NCBI GenBank assembly: GCA_023386635.1
Contig: JAEWJH010000108.1
Span: 1 to 42,591 of the forward strand
Reading direction: 5' to 3'
DNA: 42,591 nucleotides
Origin: Pseudomonadota bacterium
GTDB lineage: Bacteria; Pseudomonadota; Alphaproteobacteria; Rhizobiales; Xanthobacteraceae
Under the pieces are notes generated by a model. It was not told where the DNA came from. It was given only the letters and a program-made list of their open reading frames with translations, and searched no databases. The position numbers and the translations under genes are program-made. This document shows, one piece after another, positions 1-8,719 of this stretch; within the stretch, counting starts at the first letter, position 1, and each line of letters begins with the position of its first letter.

Positions 1-36
1 GCGATCGGCCGGAGGCACGTCAACAAGCCGCAGTTA

Positions 37-140
37 CGGAGCGCCGCAGGGCGCGCGTGTCTCCGATCGCAAGGAGATGCGCTCCGGTGTCGTCGCGAGA
101 CGGCGCTGGTAATGAAGACGTTGCGCCCCACGGCGCTCCG
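37..140. repeat. Inverted-repeat element at the left edge
   Basis: An 18-bp arm at 37-54 (beginning CGGAGCGCCG) is matched by its imperfect reverse complement at 123-140 (ending CGGCGCTCCG), 16 of 18 positions pairing. The 68 bp between the arms has no convincing reading frame. It resembles the dispersed palindromic elements common between genes in Bradyrhizobium-like genomes. That family assignment is from memory and not proven here. Confidence 0.55.
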
Positions 141-285
141 TCGCCCCTCATCTATGGAATGAGGGAGAGGACTACGGGCGCACCCGGCGCCGGCCAAACA
201 ATACGGGCGATGACGCATGCCTAAACGCCATCGGCTGTCTGACAACCGCATCGGGAAGAGAGAGGCAGGCGCGGCTTTCAATCCG

Positions 286-431
286 CCTCATCCTGAGGAG
301 CGATGCGCAGCATCGCGTCTCGAAGGACGAGGCGGCCACCGCATCGCGCCCGCCCATATTCTTTTGACGCAATCCTGCGGATTGATTCTGGTTCGAGACG
401 CATCGCTGACGCGATGCTCCTCACCATGAGG
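286..431. repeat. Composite palindromic repeat, family 1, copy A
   Basis: The left half begins CCTCATCCTGAGGAGC and runs to GCGTCTCGAAGGA. The right half runs from GGTTCGAGACG to GCTCCTCACCATGAGG. The halves are imperfect reverse complements over about 39 bp, so the RNA could fold into one long hairpin, and each half contains its own small palindrome. The same plan recurs at 8570-8682, 10131-10244, 23825-23929 and 42344-42521. Confidence 0.85.
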
Positions 432-454
432 CTCCGAGAGGGCCACGACTCTCG

Positions 455-551
455 CCACGTCATGGCGGACGTGTTCCGCGCATCCATGCCTTTGGCGCGA
501 CGGAAAGAAAGTAAGACGTGGATGCCCGCAACAGGTGCGGGCATGACGTGG
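455..551. repeat. Palindromic repeat, family 2, copy A
   Basis: The left part starts CCACGTCATGGCGG and the right part ends GCGGGCATGACGTGG; each resembles the reverse complement of the other. The right part has a perfect 9-bp stem (522-530 with 536-544) around a 5-base loop. The same architecture appears between sucA and sucB at 7221-7310. Confidence 0.65.
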
Positions 552-576
552 ATAAGGAACCGCGTCTGTCACTCCG

Positions 577-590
577 CCTCATCCTGAGAG
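577..590. repeat. Lone half of family 1 repeat
   Basis: CCTCATCCTGAG matches the left end of the family 1 elements. No matching right half follows before mdh, so this looks like a decayed or solitary half. Confidence 0.45.
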
Positions 591-680
591 CCAGCCCCGG
601 GCGGGGCCACCCCCGGTTGGCCGTCGCCGTCACCTCACGCCTTCGCAACCGCAGCACATTTTCCCTCTAGACAAAAAGTC

Positions 681-700
681 GGAGGGAGGTTGGAATAATG
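681..700 (+). promoter_or_regulatory. Strong Shine-Dalgarno-like site before an in-frame upstream ATG
   Basis: GGAGGGAGG at 681-689 lies 8 bases before an ATG at 698 that is in frame with mdh and would add 55 residues. That extension has many Arg but no Asp, Glu or Lys, and it does not look like protein, so I kept the mdh start at 863. The site may still drive an alternative start. Confidence 0.35.
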
Positions 701-862
701 TATGCCAGAGCACGGCCGCTCTCGGTAATTCCACGGCGTGGCGGTCTCCAGGTGGGTCGCAGGCCCAATTTTGCGGGGAGTGTTCCTTGTCGCAGCGCGT
801 CGAACGGGATAACCAGCGGCGTCCGCTATTCCGCGGTGCACCCCAGCCCGAGAGTTCGTCCC

Positions 863-1828
863 ATGGCTCGTAACAAGATTGCTTTGATTGGCGCCGGTCA
901 GATCGGCGGTACGCTCGCCCACCTGATCGGTCTCAAGCAGCTCGGGGACGTCGTGATGTTCGACGTCGCCGAAGGTATCCCCCAGGGCAAGGCGCTCGAT
1001 ATCGCCCAGTCCTCGCCGGTGAACGATTTCGACAGCCGCCTGAGCGGCACCAATTCCTACGAGGCGATCGAGGGCGCGGATGTGTGCATCGTCACCGCCG
1101 GCGTGCCGCGCAAGCCCGGCATGAGCCGCGACGATCTCCTCGGCATCAACCTCAAGGTGATGGAGCAGGTCGGCGCCGGCATCAAGAAATACGCGCCGAA
1201 CGCCTTCGTCGTCTGCATCACCAACCCGCTCGACGCGATGGTGTGGGCGCTGCAGACCTATTCCGGCCTGCCGAAGAACATGGTGGTCGGCATGGCCGGC
1301 GTGCTGGACAGCGCGCGATTCCGCTATTTCCTCGCCGACGAATTCAACGTGTCGGTGGAAGACGTCACCGCTTTCGTGCTCGGCGGCCACGGCGACACGA
1401 TGGTGCCGCTGACGCGCTATTCGGCGGTCGCCGGCATTCCGGTGCCGGACCTCGTCAAGATGGGCTGGACCACCCAGGCCCGCATCGACGAGATCGTCAA
1501 GCGCACCGCCAACGGCGGCGCCGAGATCGTCAATCTGCTCAAGACCGGTTCGGCGTTCTATGCGCCGGCGGCCTCGGCGATCGCGATGGCGGAAAGCTAT
1601 CTGCTCGACAAGAAGCGCGTGATGCCCTGCGCGGCGCATCTCAGCGGCCAGTACGGCATCAAGGATCTCTATGTCGGCGTGCCGGTGGTGATCGGCGCCA
1701 AGGGCGTGGAGCGCATCGTCGAGATCGATCTCAACGGTGGCGAGCGCGAAGCGTTCGAGAAGTCGGCGCAGTCGGTGCAGGGTCTCGTCGAGGCCTGCCG
1801 CAAGATCGCTCCGAATCTCGGCAGCTAG
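863..1828 (+). CDS. mdh: Malate dehydrogenase (LDH-like type)
   Basis: Cytoplasmic NAD-dependent enzyme that interconverts malate and oxaloacetate in the TCA cycle. The 321-residue protein opens with the Rossmann motif GAGQIGG (residues 10-16) and has Asp34 at the end of the second strand, which favours NAD over NADP. Substrate-binding Arg83, Arg89 and Arg152, Asn121 in TNP and the catalytic His176 in GGHGD are all present, and the length is normal for bacterial LDH-like MDH. I chose ATG 863 because conserved sequence begins there and GAGAG (850-854) sits 8 bases upstream. An in-frame ATG at 698 has a stronger ribosome site but adds unconserved-looking sequence. It heads the TCA cluster; a large palindrome separates it from sucC. 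Confidence 0.97.
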   Translation: MARNKIALIGAGQIGGTLAHLIGLKQLGDVVMFDVAEGIPQGKALDIAQSSPVNDFDSRLSGTNSYEAIEGADVCIVTAGVPRKPGMSRDDLLGINLKVMEQVGAGIKKYAPNAFVVCITNPLDAMVWALQTYSGLPKNMVVGMAGVLDSARFRYFLADEFNVSVEDVTAFVLGGHGDTMVPLTRYSAVAGIPVPDLVKMGWTTQARIDEIVKRTANGGAEIVNLLKTGSAFYAPAASAIAMAESYLLDKKRVMPCAAHLSGQYGIKDLYVGVPVVIGAKGVERIVEIDLNGGEREAFEKSAQSVQGLVEACRKIAPNLGS

Positions 1829-1902
1829 AGCATGATCCCGAAAAAGCTTGCCCTCGGGCTTGACCCGAGGGTGCGAAGCGGTTTTCGGGAAAGATCATGC
1901 TC
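1828..1902. repeat. Nested palindrome (REP-like) after mdh
   Basis: GAGCATGATC (1828-1837) pairs with GATCATGCTC (1893-1902), CCCGAAAA (1838-1845) with TTTTCGGG (1882-1889), and CCCTCGGG (1851-1858) with CCCGAGGG (1864-1871) around a 5-base loop. It begins on the last base of the mdh stop codon. There is no T-run, so it is more likely a REP-type element or RNA stability structure than a classical terminator. Confidence 0.8.
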
Positions 1903-2021
1903 GAACGCAAGACAGGATTTTCATCGCCCGCGTCAGCAGGCGATCCGGCTGAAGACTGATCTAACAAGAATGGTCCGGATGCTCCGCCGCGGCGGGGCAT
2001 CACCGGCGGGCGGGAGGCGAG

Positions 2022-3190
<1,169 letters not shown>

Positions 3191-3191
<1 letters not shown>

Positions 3192-4075
3192 TGTCCGTCC
3201 TGATCGACAAGCACACCAAGGTTATCTGCCAGGGCTTCACCGGCAAGAACGGCACGTTCCATTCCGAGCAGGCCATCGCTTACGGCACCAGGATGGTCGG
3301 CGGCGTGGCGCCCGGCAAAGGCGGCTCGACGCATCTCAACCTGCCGGTGTTCGACACCGTGCAGGAGGCGAAGGACAAGACCGGCGCCACCGCGACGGTG
3401 ATCTATGTGCCGCCGGCGGGCGCCGCCGACGCCATCGCCGAGGCGATCGACGCCGAGATCGAGCTGATCGTCGCCATCACCGAGGGCATCCCGGTGAGCC
3501 ACATGGTCAAGGTGAAGCGCTCGCTCGCCGGCTCGAAGTCGCGGCTGATCGGCCCGAACTGCCCGGGCGTGATGACCGCCGGCGAATGCAAGATAGGCAT
3601 CATGCCGGGCAACATCTTCAAGACCGGTTCGGTCGGCATCGTCTCGCGCTCCGGCACGCTGACCTACGAAGCGGTGTTCCAGACCACCCGCGAAGGGCTC
3701 GGCCAGACCACCGCGGTCGGTATCGGCGGCGATCCGGTCAAGGGCACCGAGTTCATCGACGTGCTGGAGATGTTCCTCGCCGACGAGAAGACCAAGTCGA
3801 TCGTCATGATCGGCGAGATCGGCGGCTCGGCCGAAGAGGACGCGGCGCAATTCCTCAAGGACGAGGCCAGGCGCGGCCGCAAGAAGCCGATGGTCGGCTT
3901 CATCGCCGGCCGTACCGCCCCGCCCGGCCGCCGCATGGGCCATGCCGGTGCCATCATCTCCGGCGGCAAGGGCGATGCGGAATCCAAGATCGCCGCGATG
4001 GAGTCCGCCGGGATCAAGGTCTCGCCGTCGCCGGCCCGCATGGGCAAGACGCTGGTCGAGGTCCTGAAGGGATAA
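3191..4075 (+). CDS. sucD: Succinyl-CoA synthetase alpha subunit
   Basis: CoA-binding and phosphohistidine-carrying subunit, partner of SucC. The 294-residue protein has an N-terminal CoA-binding Rossmann domain with CQGFTGKNGTFHSEQA, the family signature SRSGTLTYEA, and the active-site His251 in GHAGAIISGGKGDAESK. The ATG at 3191 overlaps the sucC stop by one base; a GTG one codon earlier is possible but less likely. The gene is followed by 178 bp with two hairpins before sucA. Confidence 0.98.
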
Positions 4076-4121
4076 AGCGCCGGAATCCTGATTCAGCGCT
4101 ATGGCCTGAAAATCGAAAAAC

Positions 4122-4167
4122 GACCCCGGACCAAATGTCCGGGGTCTTACGCTGAACACAAATCAGC
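4122..4167 (+). promoter_or_regulatory. Hairpins in the sucD-sucA gap
   Basis: A perfect 9-bp stem (4122-4130 with 4138-4146, GACCCCGGA and TCCGGGGTC) has a 7-base loop. A weaker 5-bp stem follows (4151-4155 with 4163-4167). No T-run follows the first stem, so it is at best a weak terminator or an mRNA processing or attenuation element between the two enzyme modules. Confidence 0.5.
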
Positions 4168-4253
4168 GATAGTAATCGTTCCATCGGGGGTCGCGGGTTC
4201 ACTTGCCTAAGCGCCTCCGGGTCGGGGCAGGTGCCCTGTGAAGGAACGAGAGA

Positions 4254-7211
4254 ATGTCACGCCAGGATTCGAATGCGGCGTTCGCCCGCACGTCTTTTCT
4301 GTATGGCGGCAACGCCGCCTATATCGACCAGCTCCAGGCCAGATTTGAAGAGAACCCGAACTCGGTGGACGCCGAGTGGCGGGATTTCTTTGGCTCGCTG
4401 AAGGACGACCGCAGCGCGGTCGACAAGCTGGCCAACGGCCCCTCATGGGCCAACCCGAAATGGCCGGTGCGTGAAGGCGGGGACCTCGTCGCCGCGCTCG
4501 ACGGCAACTGGGCTGAAACCGAGAAGAAGCTCGGCGAGAAGATCGCGGGCAAAGCCCAGGCACAAGGCGTCGAACTCTCCGCCAGCAACGTGCAGCAGGC
4601 GACGCGCGATTCGATTCACGCGCTGATGCTGATCCGCGCCTATCGCGCACGCGGGCACTTCCACGCCAATCTCGATCCGCTCGGCCTCGAGCCGGAAAAG
4701 AACGACGAGGAGCTCGATCCCAAGTCCTACGGCTTCGCCGAAGCCGACATGGACCGCAAGATCTTCCTCGACAACGTGCTCGGTCTTGAATTCGCGACCT
4801 TGCGCGAGATCGTCACGATCCTGCGCCGCACCTACTGCCAGACCGTCGGCGTCGAGTTCATGCACATCTCGAACGGCGCACAGAAGCAGTGGATCCAGGA
4901 GCGGATGGAAGGCCGCGACAAGGAGATCACCTTCACCCGCGAGGGCAAGCGCGCGATCCTCAACAAGCTCGTCGAAGCGGAAGGCTTCGAGAAATTCCTC
5001 GACGTCAAGTTCACCGGCACCAAGCGGTTCGGTCTCGACGGCGGCGAAGCGCTGATCCCGGCGCTGGAGCAGATCATCAAGCGCGGCGGCAATCTCGGCG
5101 TGAAGGAGATCGTGCTCGGCATGCCGCATCGCGGCCGCTTGAACGTTCTCACCCAGGTGATGGGCAAGCCGCACCGCGTGCTCTTCCATGAGTTCAAAGG
5201 CGGCTCGGCGACGCCGGAGGACGTCGAAGGCTCCGGCGACGTGAAGTATCACCTCGGCGCCTCGTCGGACCGCGAGTTCGACGGCAACAAGGTTCACCTG
5301 TCGCTCACCGCCAACCCGTCGCATCTGGAAATCGTCGACCCGGTGACGCTCGGCAAGGTCCGCGCCAAGCAGGACCAGCACGGCGCGACGCCGGAAGATC
5401 GCAGCATGGTGCTGCCGATGCTGATCCACGGCGACGCCGCGTTCGCCGGCCAGGGTGTGGTGGCCGAATGCTTCGGCCTTTCCGAACTCAAAGGCTATCG
5501 CACCGGCGGCTCGATCCATTTTATCGTCAACAACCAGATCGGCTTCACCACTTATCCGCGCTATTCGCGCTCGTCGCCGTATCCGTCCGACGTCGCGAAG
5601 ATGATCGAGGCGCTGATCCTGCATGTGAACGGCGACGATCCGGAAGCGGTGACCTTCGCCGCCAAGGTCGCGATCGAATACCGGCAGCAGTTCGCCAAGC
5701 CGGTCGTGATCGACATGTTCTGCTACCGGCGGTTCGGTCACAACGAAGGCGACGAGCCCTCGTTCACGCAGCCGCTGATGTACAAGAAGATCCGCGCGCA
5801 TGCGTCGACGCTGGAGCTGTACAGCCAGAAGCTGATCGCCGAAGGCGTCGTCACGGAAGGCGAAGTCGAAAAGATGAAGGCGGACTGGCGCGCGCGCCTC
5901 GACGCCGAATTCGAGGCCGGCACCAGCTACAAGCCCAACAAGGCGGACTGGCTCGATGGCCGCTGGTCCGGCATGAAGCCGTCGAGCGATGCGGAAGATC
6001 CGCGCCGCGGCGACACCGGCGTCAAGCTCGACGATCTGCGCGCCATCGGCAAGAAGATCACCACGGTACCGGAAGGCTTCGCCATCCATCGCACGGTGCA
6101 GCGCTTCCTCGATGCGCGCGCCAAGGCGATCGCGACCGGCGAAGGCATCGACTGGGCGACCGGCGAGGCGCTGGCGTTCTGCACGCTGCTCAAGGAAGGT
6201 CATCGCGTGCGCCTGTCCGGTCAGGACAGCGAGCGAGGCACGTTCTCGCAACGGCATTCGGTGCTGTTCGACCAGAACACCGAGGACCGCTACACGTCGT
6301 TCAATCATCTCGAAGACGTTCAGGGCCAGTACGAGGTCATGAACTCGATGCTGTCGGAAGAAGCGGTGCTCGGCTACGAGTACGGCTATTCGACCGCGGA
6401 ACCGAACGCACTGACCCTGTGGGAAGCGCAGTTCGGCGACTTCGCCAACGGCGCCCAGGTGGTGTTCGACCAGTTCATCTCGTCGGGCGAGCGCAAGTGG
6501 CTGCGCATGTGCGGTCTCGTCTGCCTGCTGCCGCATGGCTATGAAGGTCAGGGACCGGAGCATTCGTCGGCGCGTCTCGAACGCTTCCTGCAGATGTGCG
6601 CCGAGGACAACATGCAGGTCGCCAACTGCACCACGCCGGCCAACTACTTCCACATCCTGCGCCGGCAGTTGAAGCGCGATATCCGCAAGCCGCTGATCCT
6701 GATGACGCCGAAGTCGCTGCTGCGCCACAAGCGCGCCGTGTCGCGGCTCGACGAGATGGGGCCGGGCACTTCGTTCCACCGCGTGTTGTGGGACGACGCG
6801 CAACTGCTGGCCAACGACAAGACCAAGCTGGTTGCCGACGACAAGATCCGTCGCGTCATTCTGTGCAGCGGCAAGGTCTATTACGATCTCTACGAGGAGC
6901 GCGAGAAGCGCGGCATCGACGACATCTACATCCTGCGCGTCGAGCAGCTCTATCCGTTCCCGACCAAGGCGATCGCCAACGAGCTGTCGCGCTTCAAGCA
7001 GGCCGAGGTGGTCTGGTGCCAGGAGGAGCCGCGCAATATGGGCGCGTGGCACTTCGTCGAGCATTACATCGAATGGGTGCTCAACCAGATCGAGGCGAAG
7101 CAGCGCCGTCCGCGTTACGCGACGCGGCCGGCGTCGGCGTCGACCGCGGTCGGGCAGATGTCGAAGCACCTCGCGCAATTGAAGCAACTGCTCGACGAGG
7201 CGTTGGGCTGA
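4254..7211 (+). CDS. sucA: 2-oxoglutarate dehydrogenase E1 component
   Basis: Thiamine-diphosphate-dependent decarboxylase that starts the 2-oxoglutarate dehydrogenase reaction, passing a succinyl group to the lipoyl arm of E2. At 985 residues it is full length. The N-terminal segment SFLYGGNAAYIDQLQ (about residues 15-29) is the E2-contact region of E1o proteins. Active-site and cofactor motifs follow: MPHRGRLN with His292, GDAAFAGQG (393-401, ThDP and Mg binding) and NNQIGF (426-431). The pyrimidine domain and E1o C-terminal domain continue to the end. AAGGAACGAG precedes the ATG closely. It lies between sucCD and the E2 gene, as usual in alphaproteobacteria. Confidence 0.98.
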   Translation: MSRQDSNAAFARTSFLYGGNAAYIDQLQARFEENPNSVDAEWRDFFGSLKDDRSAVDKLANGPSWANPKWPVREGGDLVAALDGNWAETEKKLGEKIAGKAQAQGVELSASNVQQATRDSIHALMLIRAYRARGHFHANLDPLGLEPEKNDEELDPKSYGFAEADMDRKIFLDNVLGLEFATLREIVTILRRTYCQTVGVEFMHISNGAQKQWIQERMEGRDKEITFTREGKRAILNKLVEAEGFEKFLDVKFTGTKRFGLDGGEALIPALEQIIKRGGNLGVKEIVLGMPHRGRLNVLTQVMGKPHRVLFHEFKGGSATPEDVEGSGDVKYHLGASSDREFDGNKVHLSLTANPSHLEIVDPVTLGKVRAKQDQHGATPEDRSMVLPMLIHGDAAFAGQGVVAECFGLSELKGYRTGGSIHFIVNNQIGFTTYPRYSRSSPYPSDVAKMIEALILHVNGDDPEAVTFAAKVAIEYRQQFAKPVVIDMFCYRRFGHNEGDEPSFTQPLMYKKIRAHASTLELYSQKLIAEGVVTEGEVEKMKADWRARLDAEFEAGTSYKPNKADWLDGRWSGMKPSSDAEDPRRGDTGVKLDDLRAIGKKITTVPEGFAIHRTVQRFLDARAKAIATGEGIDWATGEALAFCTLLKEGHRVRLSGQDSERGTFSQRHSVLFDQNTEDRYTSFNHLEDVQGQYEVMNSMLSEEAVLGYEYGYSTAEPNALTLWEAQFGDFANGAQVVFDQFISSGERKWLRMCGLVCLLPHGYEGQGPEHSSARLERFLQMCAEDNMQVANCTTPANYFHILRRQLKRDIRKPLILMTPKSLLRHKRAVSRLDEMGPGTSFHRVLWDDAQLLANDKTKLVADDKIRRVILCSGKVYYDLYEEREKRGIDDIYILRVEQLYPFPTKAIANELSRFKQAEVVWCQEEPRNMGAWHFVEHYIEWVLNQIEAKQRRPRYATRPASASTAVGQMSKHLAQLKQLLDEALG

Positions 7212-7220
7212 TTATTGCAA

Positions 7221-7310
7221 CGTCATCGCCGGGCCCAGGTCCGGCGATCCCGCTGAGGCAGGCATGGCCGCCTCATGATCGGGATGACCGGGACAAGCCC
7301 GGTCATGACG
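7221..7310. repeat. Palindromic repeat, family 2, copy B
   Basis: Two local hairpins, 7225-7232 with 7241-7248 and a perfect 9-bp stem 7284-7292 with 7298-7306, lie in arms that are imperfect reverse complements (CGTCATCGCCGGG at the left, CCCGGTCATGACG at the right). It fills most of the sucA-sucB gap and has no T-run, so it probably acts, if at all, on mRNA stability. Confidence 0.7.
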
Positions 7311-7334
7311 GTGGGAAAATGATGAGGATGATCA

Positions 7335-8564
7335 ATGACTGAAATTCGTGTTCCCGCTCTCGGCGAATCCGTGACCGAGGCGACCGTGGGCCGCTGGTTC
7401 AAACAGCCGGGCGAGGCGGTGAAGGCCGACGAGCCGTTGGTCGAACTTGAGACCGACAAGGTGACGCTGGAAGTGCCGGCGCCTGCCGCCGGCGTTCTGT
7501 CCGAAGCGGCGGTGAAGGCCGGCGACACGGTCGCGGTCGGCGCGCTGCTCGGCCAGATCAAGGAAGGCGCGGCCGGTGCTGCCGCCGCGAAGCCTGCTGC
7601 CGCGCCCGCTGCGAAACCGGCCGAAGTGAAGCCTGCAGAGGCGAAGCCCGCCGAAACGAAATCCGACGCCGCGCCCGCGCCGTCGGTGCGCAAGATCGCC
7701 GCCGAGAAGGGCGTCGATCCGGCCTCGGTGCAGGGCACCGGCAAGGACGGACGCGTCACCAAGGGCGATATGCTGTCGGCGGTCGAAGGCGCCGCCGCCA
7801 AGGCGACGCCGGTGGCATCGCAAGCGCCCGCGCAGATGCGCGCGCCGTCGCCGGCCGACGATGCCGCGCGCGAGGAGCGCGTGCCGATGACGCGGCTGCG
7901 CCAGACCATCGCGCGCCGTCTCAAGGACGCGCAGAACACCGCCGCGATGCTCACGACCTACAACGAGGTCGATATGAGCGCGGTGATGGCGATGCGCAGC
8001 CAGTACAAGGACCTGTTCGAGAAGAAGCACGGCGTGAAGCTCGGCTTCATGGCATTCTTCACCCGCGCCTGCATCCAGGCGCTGAAGGAAGTGCCGGCGG
8101 TCAACGCGGAAATCGACGGCACCGATCTCGTTTACAAGAACTACTACCACATCGGCGTCGCGGTCGGCACCGAGCGCGGTCTGGTCGTGCCGGTGGTGCG
8201 CGATGCGGATCGTCTGTCGCTCGCCGGCATCGAGAAGGCGATCGCTGGCCTCGGCAAGAAGGCGCGCGACGGCCAGCTCAAGATCGAGGACATGCAGGGC
8301 GGCACGTTCACCATCTCGAACGGCGGCGTCTACGGCTCGCTGATGTCGATGCCGATCCTCAACGCGCCGCAGTCCGGCATTCTCGGCATGCACAAGATTC
8401 AGGAGCGGCCGGTGGTGATCGGCGGCAAGATCGAGATCCGGCCGATGATGTATCTCGCGCTGACCTACGATCACCGTGTGGTCGACGGGCAGGGCGCTGT
8501 GACGTTCCTCGTGCGGGTGAAGGAAAATCTGGAAGACCCGGCGCGCATCGTGCTGGATCTGTAA
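7335..8564 (+). CDS. sucB: 2-oxoglutarate dehydrogenase E2, dihydrolipoyl succinyltransferase
   Basis: Core acyltransferase of the 2-oxoglutarate dehydrogenase complex; moves succinyl from the lipoyl arm to CoA. The 409-residue protein has one lipoyl domain (about residues 1-76, lipoylated Lys42 in ETDKVTLEV), an Ala/Pro/Lys-rich flexible linker, a peripheral-subunit-binding domain (about 115-151, VRKIAAEKGVDP) and the catalytic domain ending in TYDHRVVDGQ with His380 and Asp384. AGGA about 9 bases before the ATG supports the start. It follows sucA across a palindromic repeat and precedes lpdA, so all three components of the complex are encoded together. Confidence 0.98.
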   Translation: MTEIRVPALGESVTEATVGRWFKQPGEAVKADEPLVELETDKVTLEVPAPAAGVLSEAAVKAGDTVAVGALLGQIKEGAAGAAAAKPAAAPAAKPAEVKPAEAKPAETKSDAAPAPSVRKIAAEKGVDPASVQGTGKDGRVTKGDMLSAVEGAAAKATPVASQAPAQMRAPSPADDAAREERVPMTRLRQTIARRLKDAQNTAAMLTTYNEVDMSAVMAMRSQYKDLFEKKHGVKLGFMAFFTRACIQALKEVPAVNAEIDGTDLVYKNYYHIGVAVGTERGLVVPVVRDADRLSLAGIEKAIAGLGKKARDGQLKIEDMQGGTFTISNGGVYGSLMSMPILNAPQSGILGMHKIQERPVVIGGKIEIRPMMYLALTYDHRVVDGQGAVTFLVRVKENLEDPARIVLDL

Positions 8565-8569
8565 TCCGA

Positions 8570-8682
8570 CTCATCCTGAGGAGCCCGCCGGAAGGCGGGC
8601 GTCTCGAAGGATGTGGCGGCCTCCTGCTTCGAGACGCCTCGCCTTCGCTCTGTGAGCTGCGGCGCGGCTCCTCAGCATGAGG
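8570..8682. repeat. Composite palindromic repeat, family 1, copy B
   Basis: The left half (CTCATCCTGAGGAGC to GTCTCGAAGGA) and right half (CTTCGAGACGCC to GGCTCCTCAGCATGAGG) mirror each other. It starts 5 bases after the sucB stop and fills most of the gap to lpdA. Confidence 0.85.
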
Positions 8683-8719
8683 CCGGGTGAGAGTGCGGTT
8701 TGAGAAAGACGGAATAGTT

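Larger units (their letters stand above)
141..862. other. Gene-free, repeat-rich region upstream of mdh
   Basis: No reading frame here looks like a real protein: the candidate ORFs lack a domain and mostly run through palindromes. It holds one full composite repeat (286-431), one second-type repeat (455-551) and a lone repeat half (577-590). The last 170 bp, up to the mdh start, presumably carry the mdh promoter and leader. A TAGACA (668-673) and AATAAT (694-699) pair exists, but its 20-bp spacing is too long to call a promoter. Confidence 0.6.

Noticed and set aside
1..171. Tail of a gene entering from the left edge
   Set aside because: The open frames through this segment are Arg-rich without any recognisable motif and cross the inverted repeat at 37-140.
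660..700. Sigma-70-like promoter for mdh (TAGACA and AATAAT)
   Set aside because: The 20-bp spacing and weak -35 match are not better than chance in this sequence.
4443..7187. A 914-codon minus-strand open frame opposite sucA
   Set aside because: Shadow frame: biased composition, no domain, fully inside the conserved sucA gene.
8687..8719. Longer lpdA start adding 11 residues
   Set aside because: The upstream ATG abuts a palindromic repeat and the added residues do not resemble the family N-terminus.
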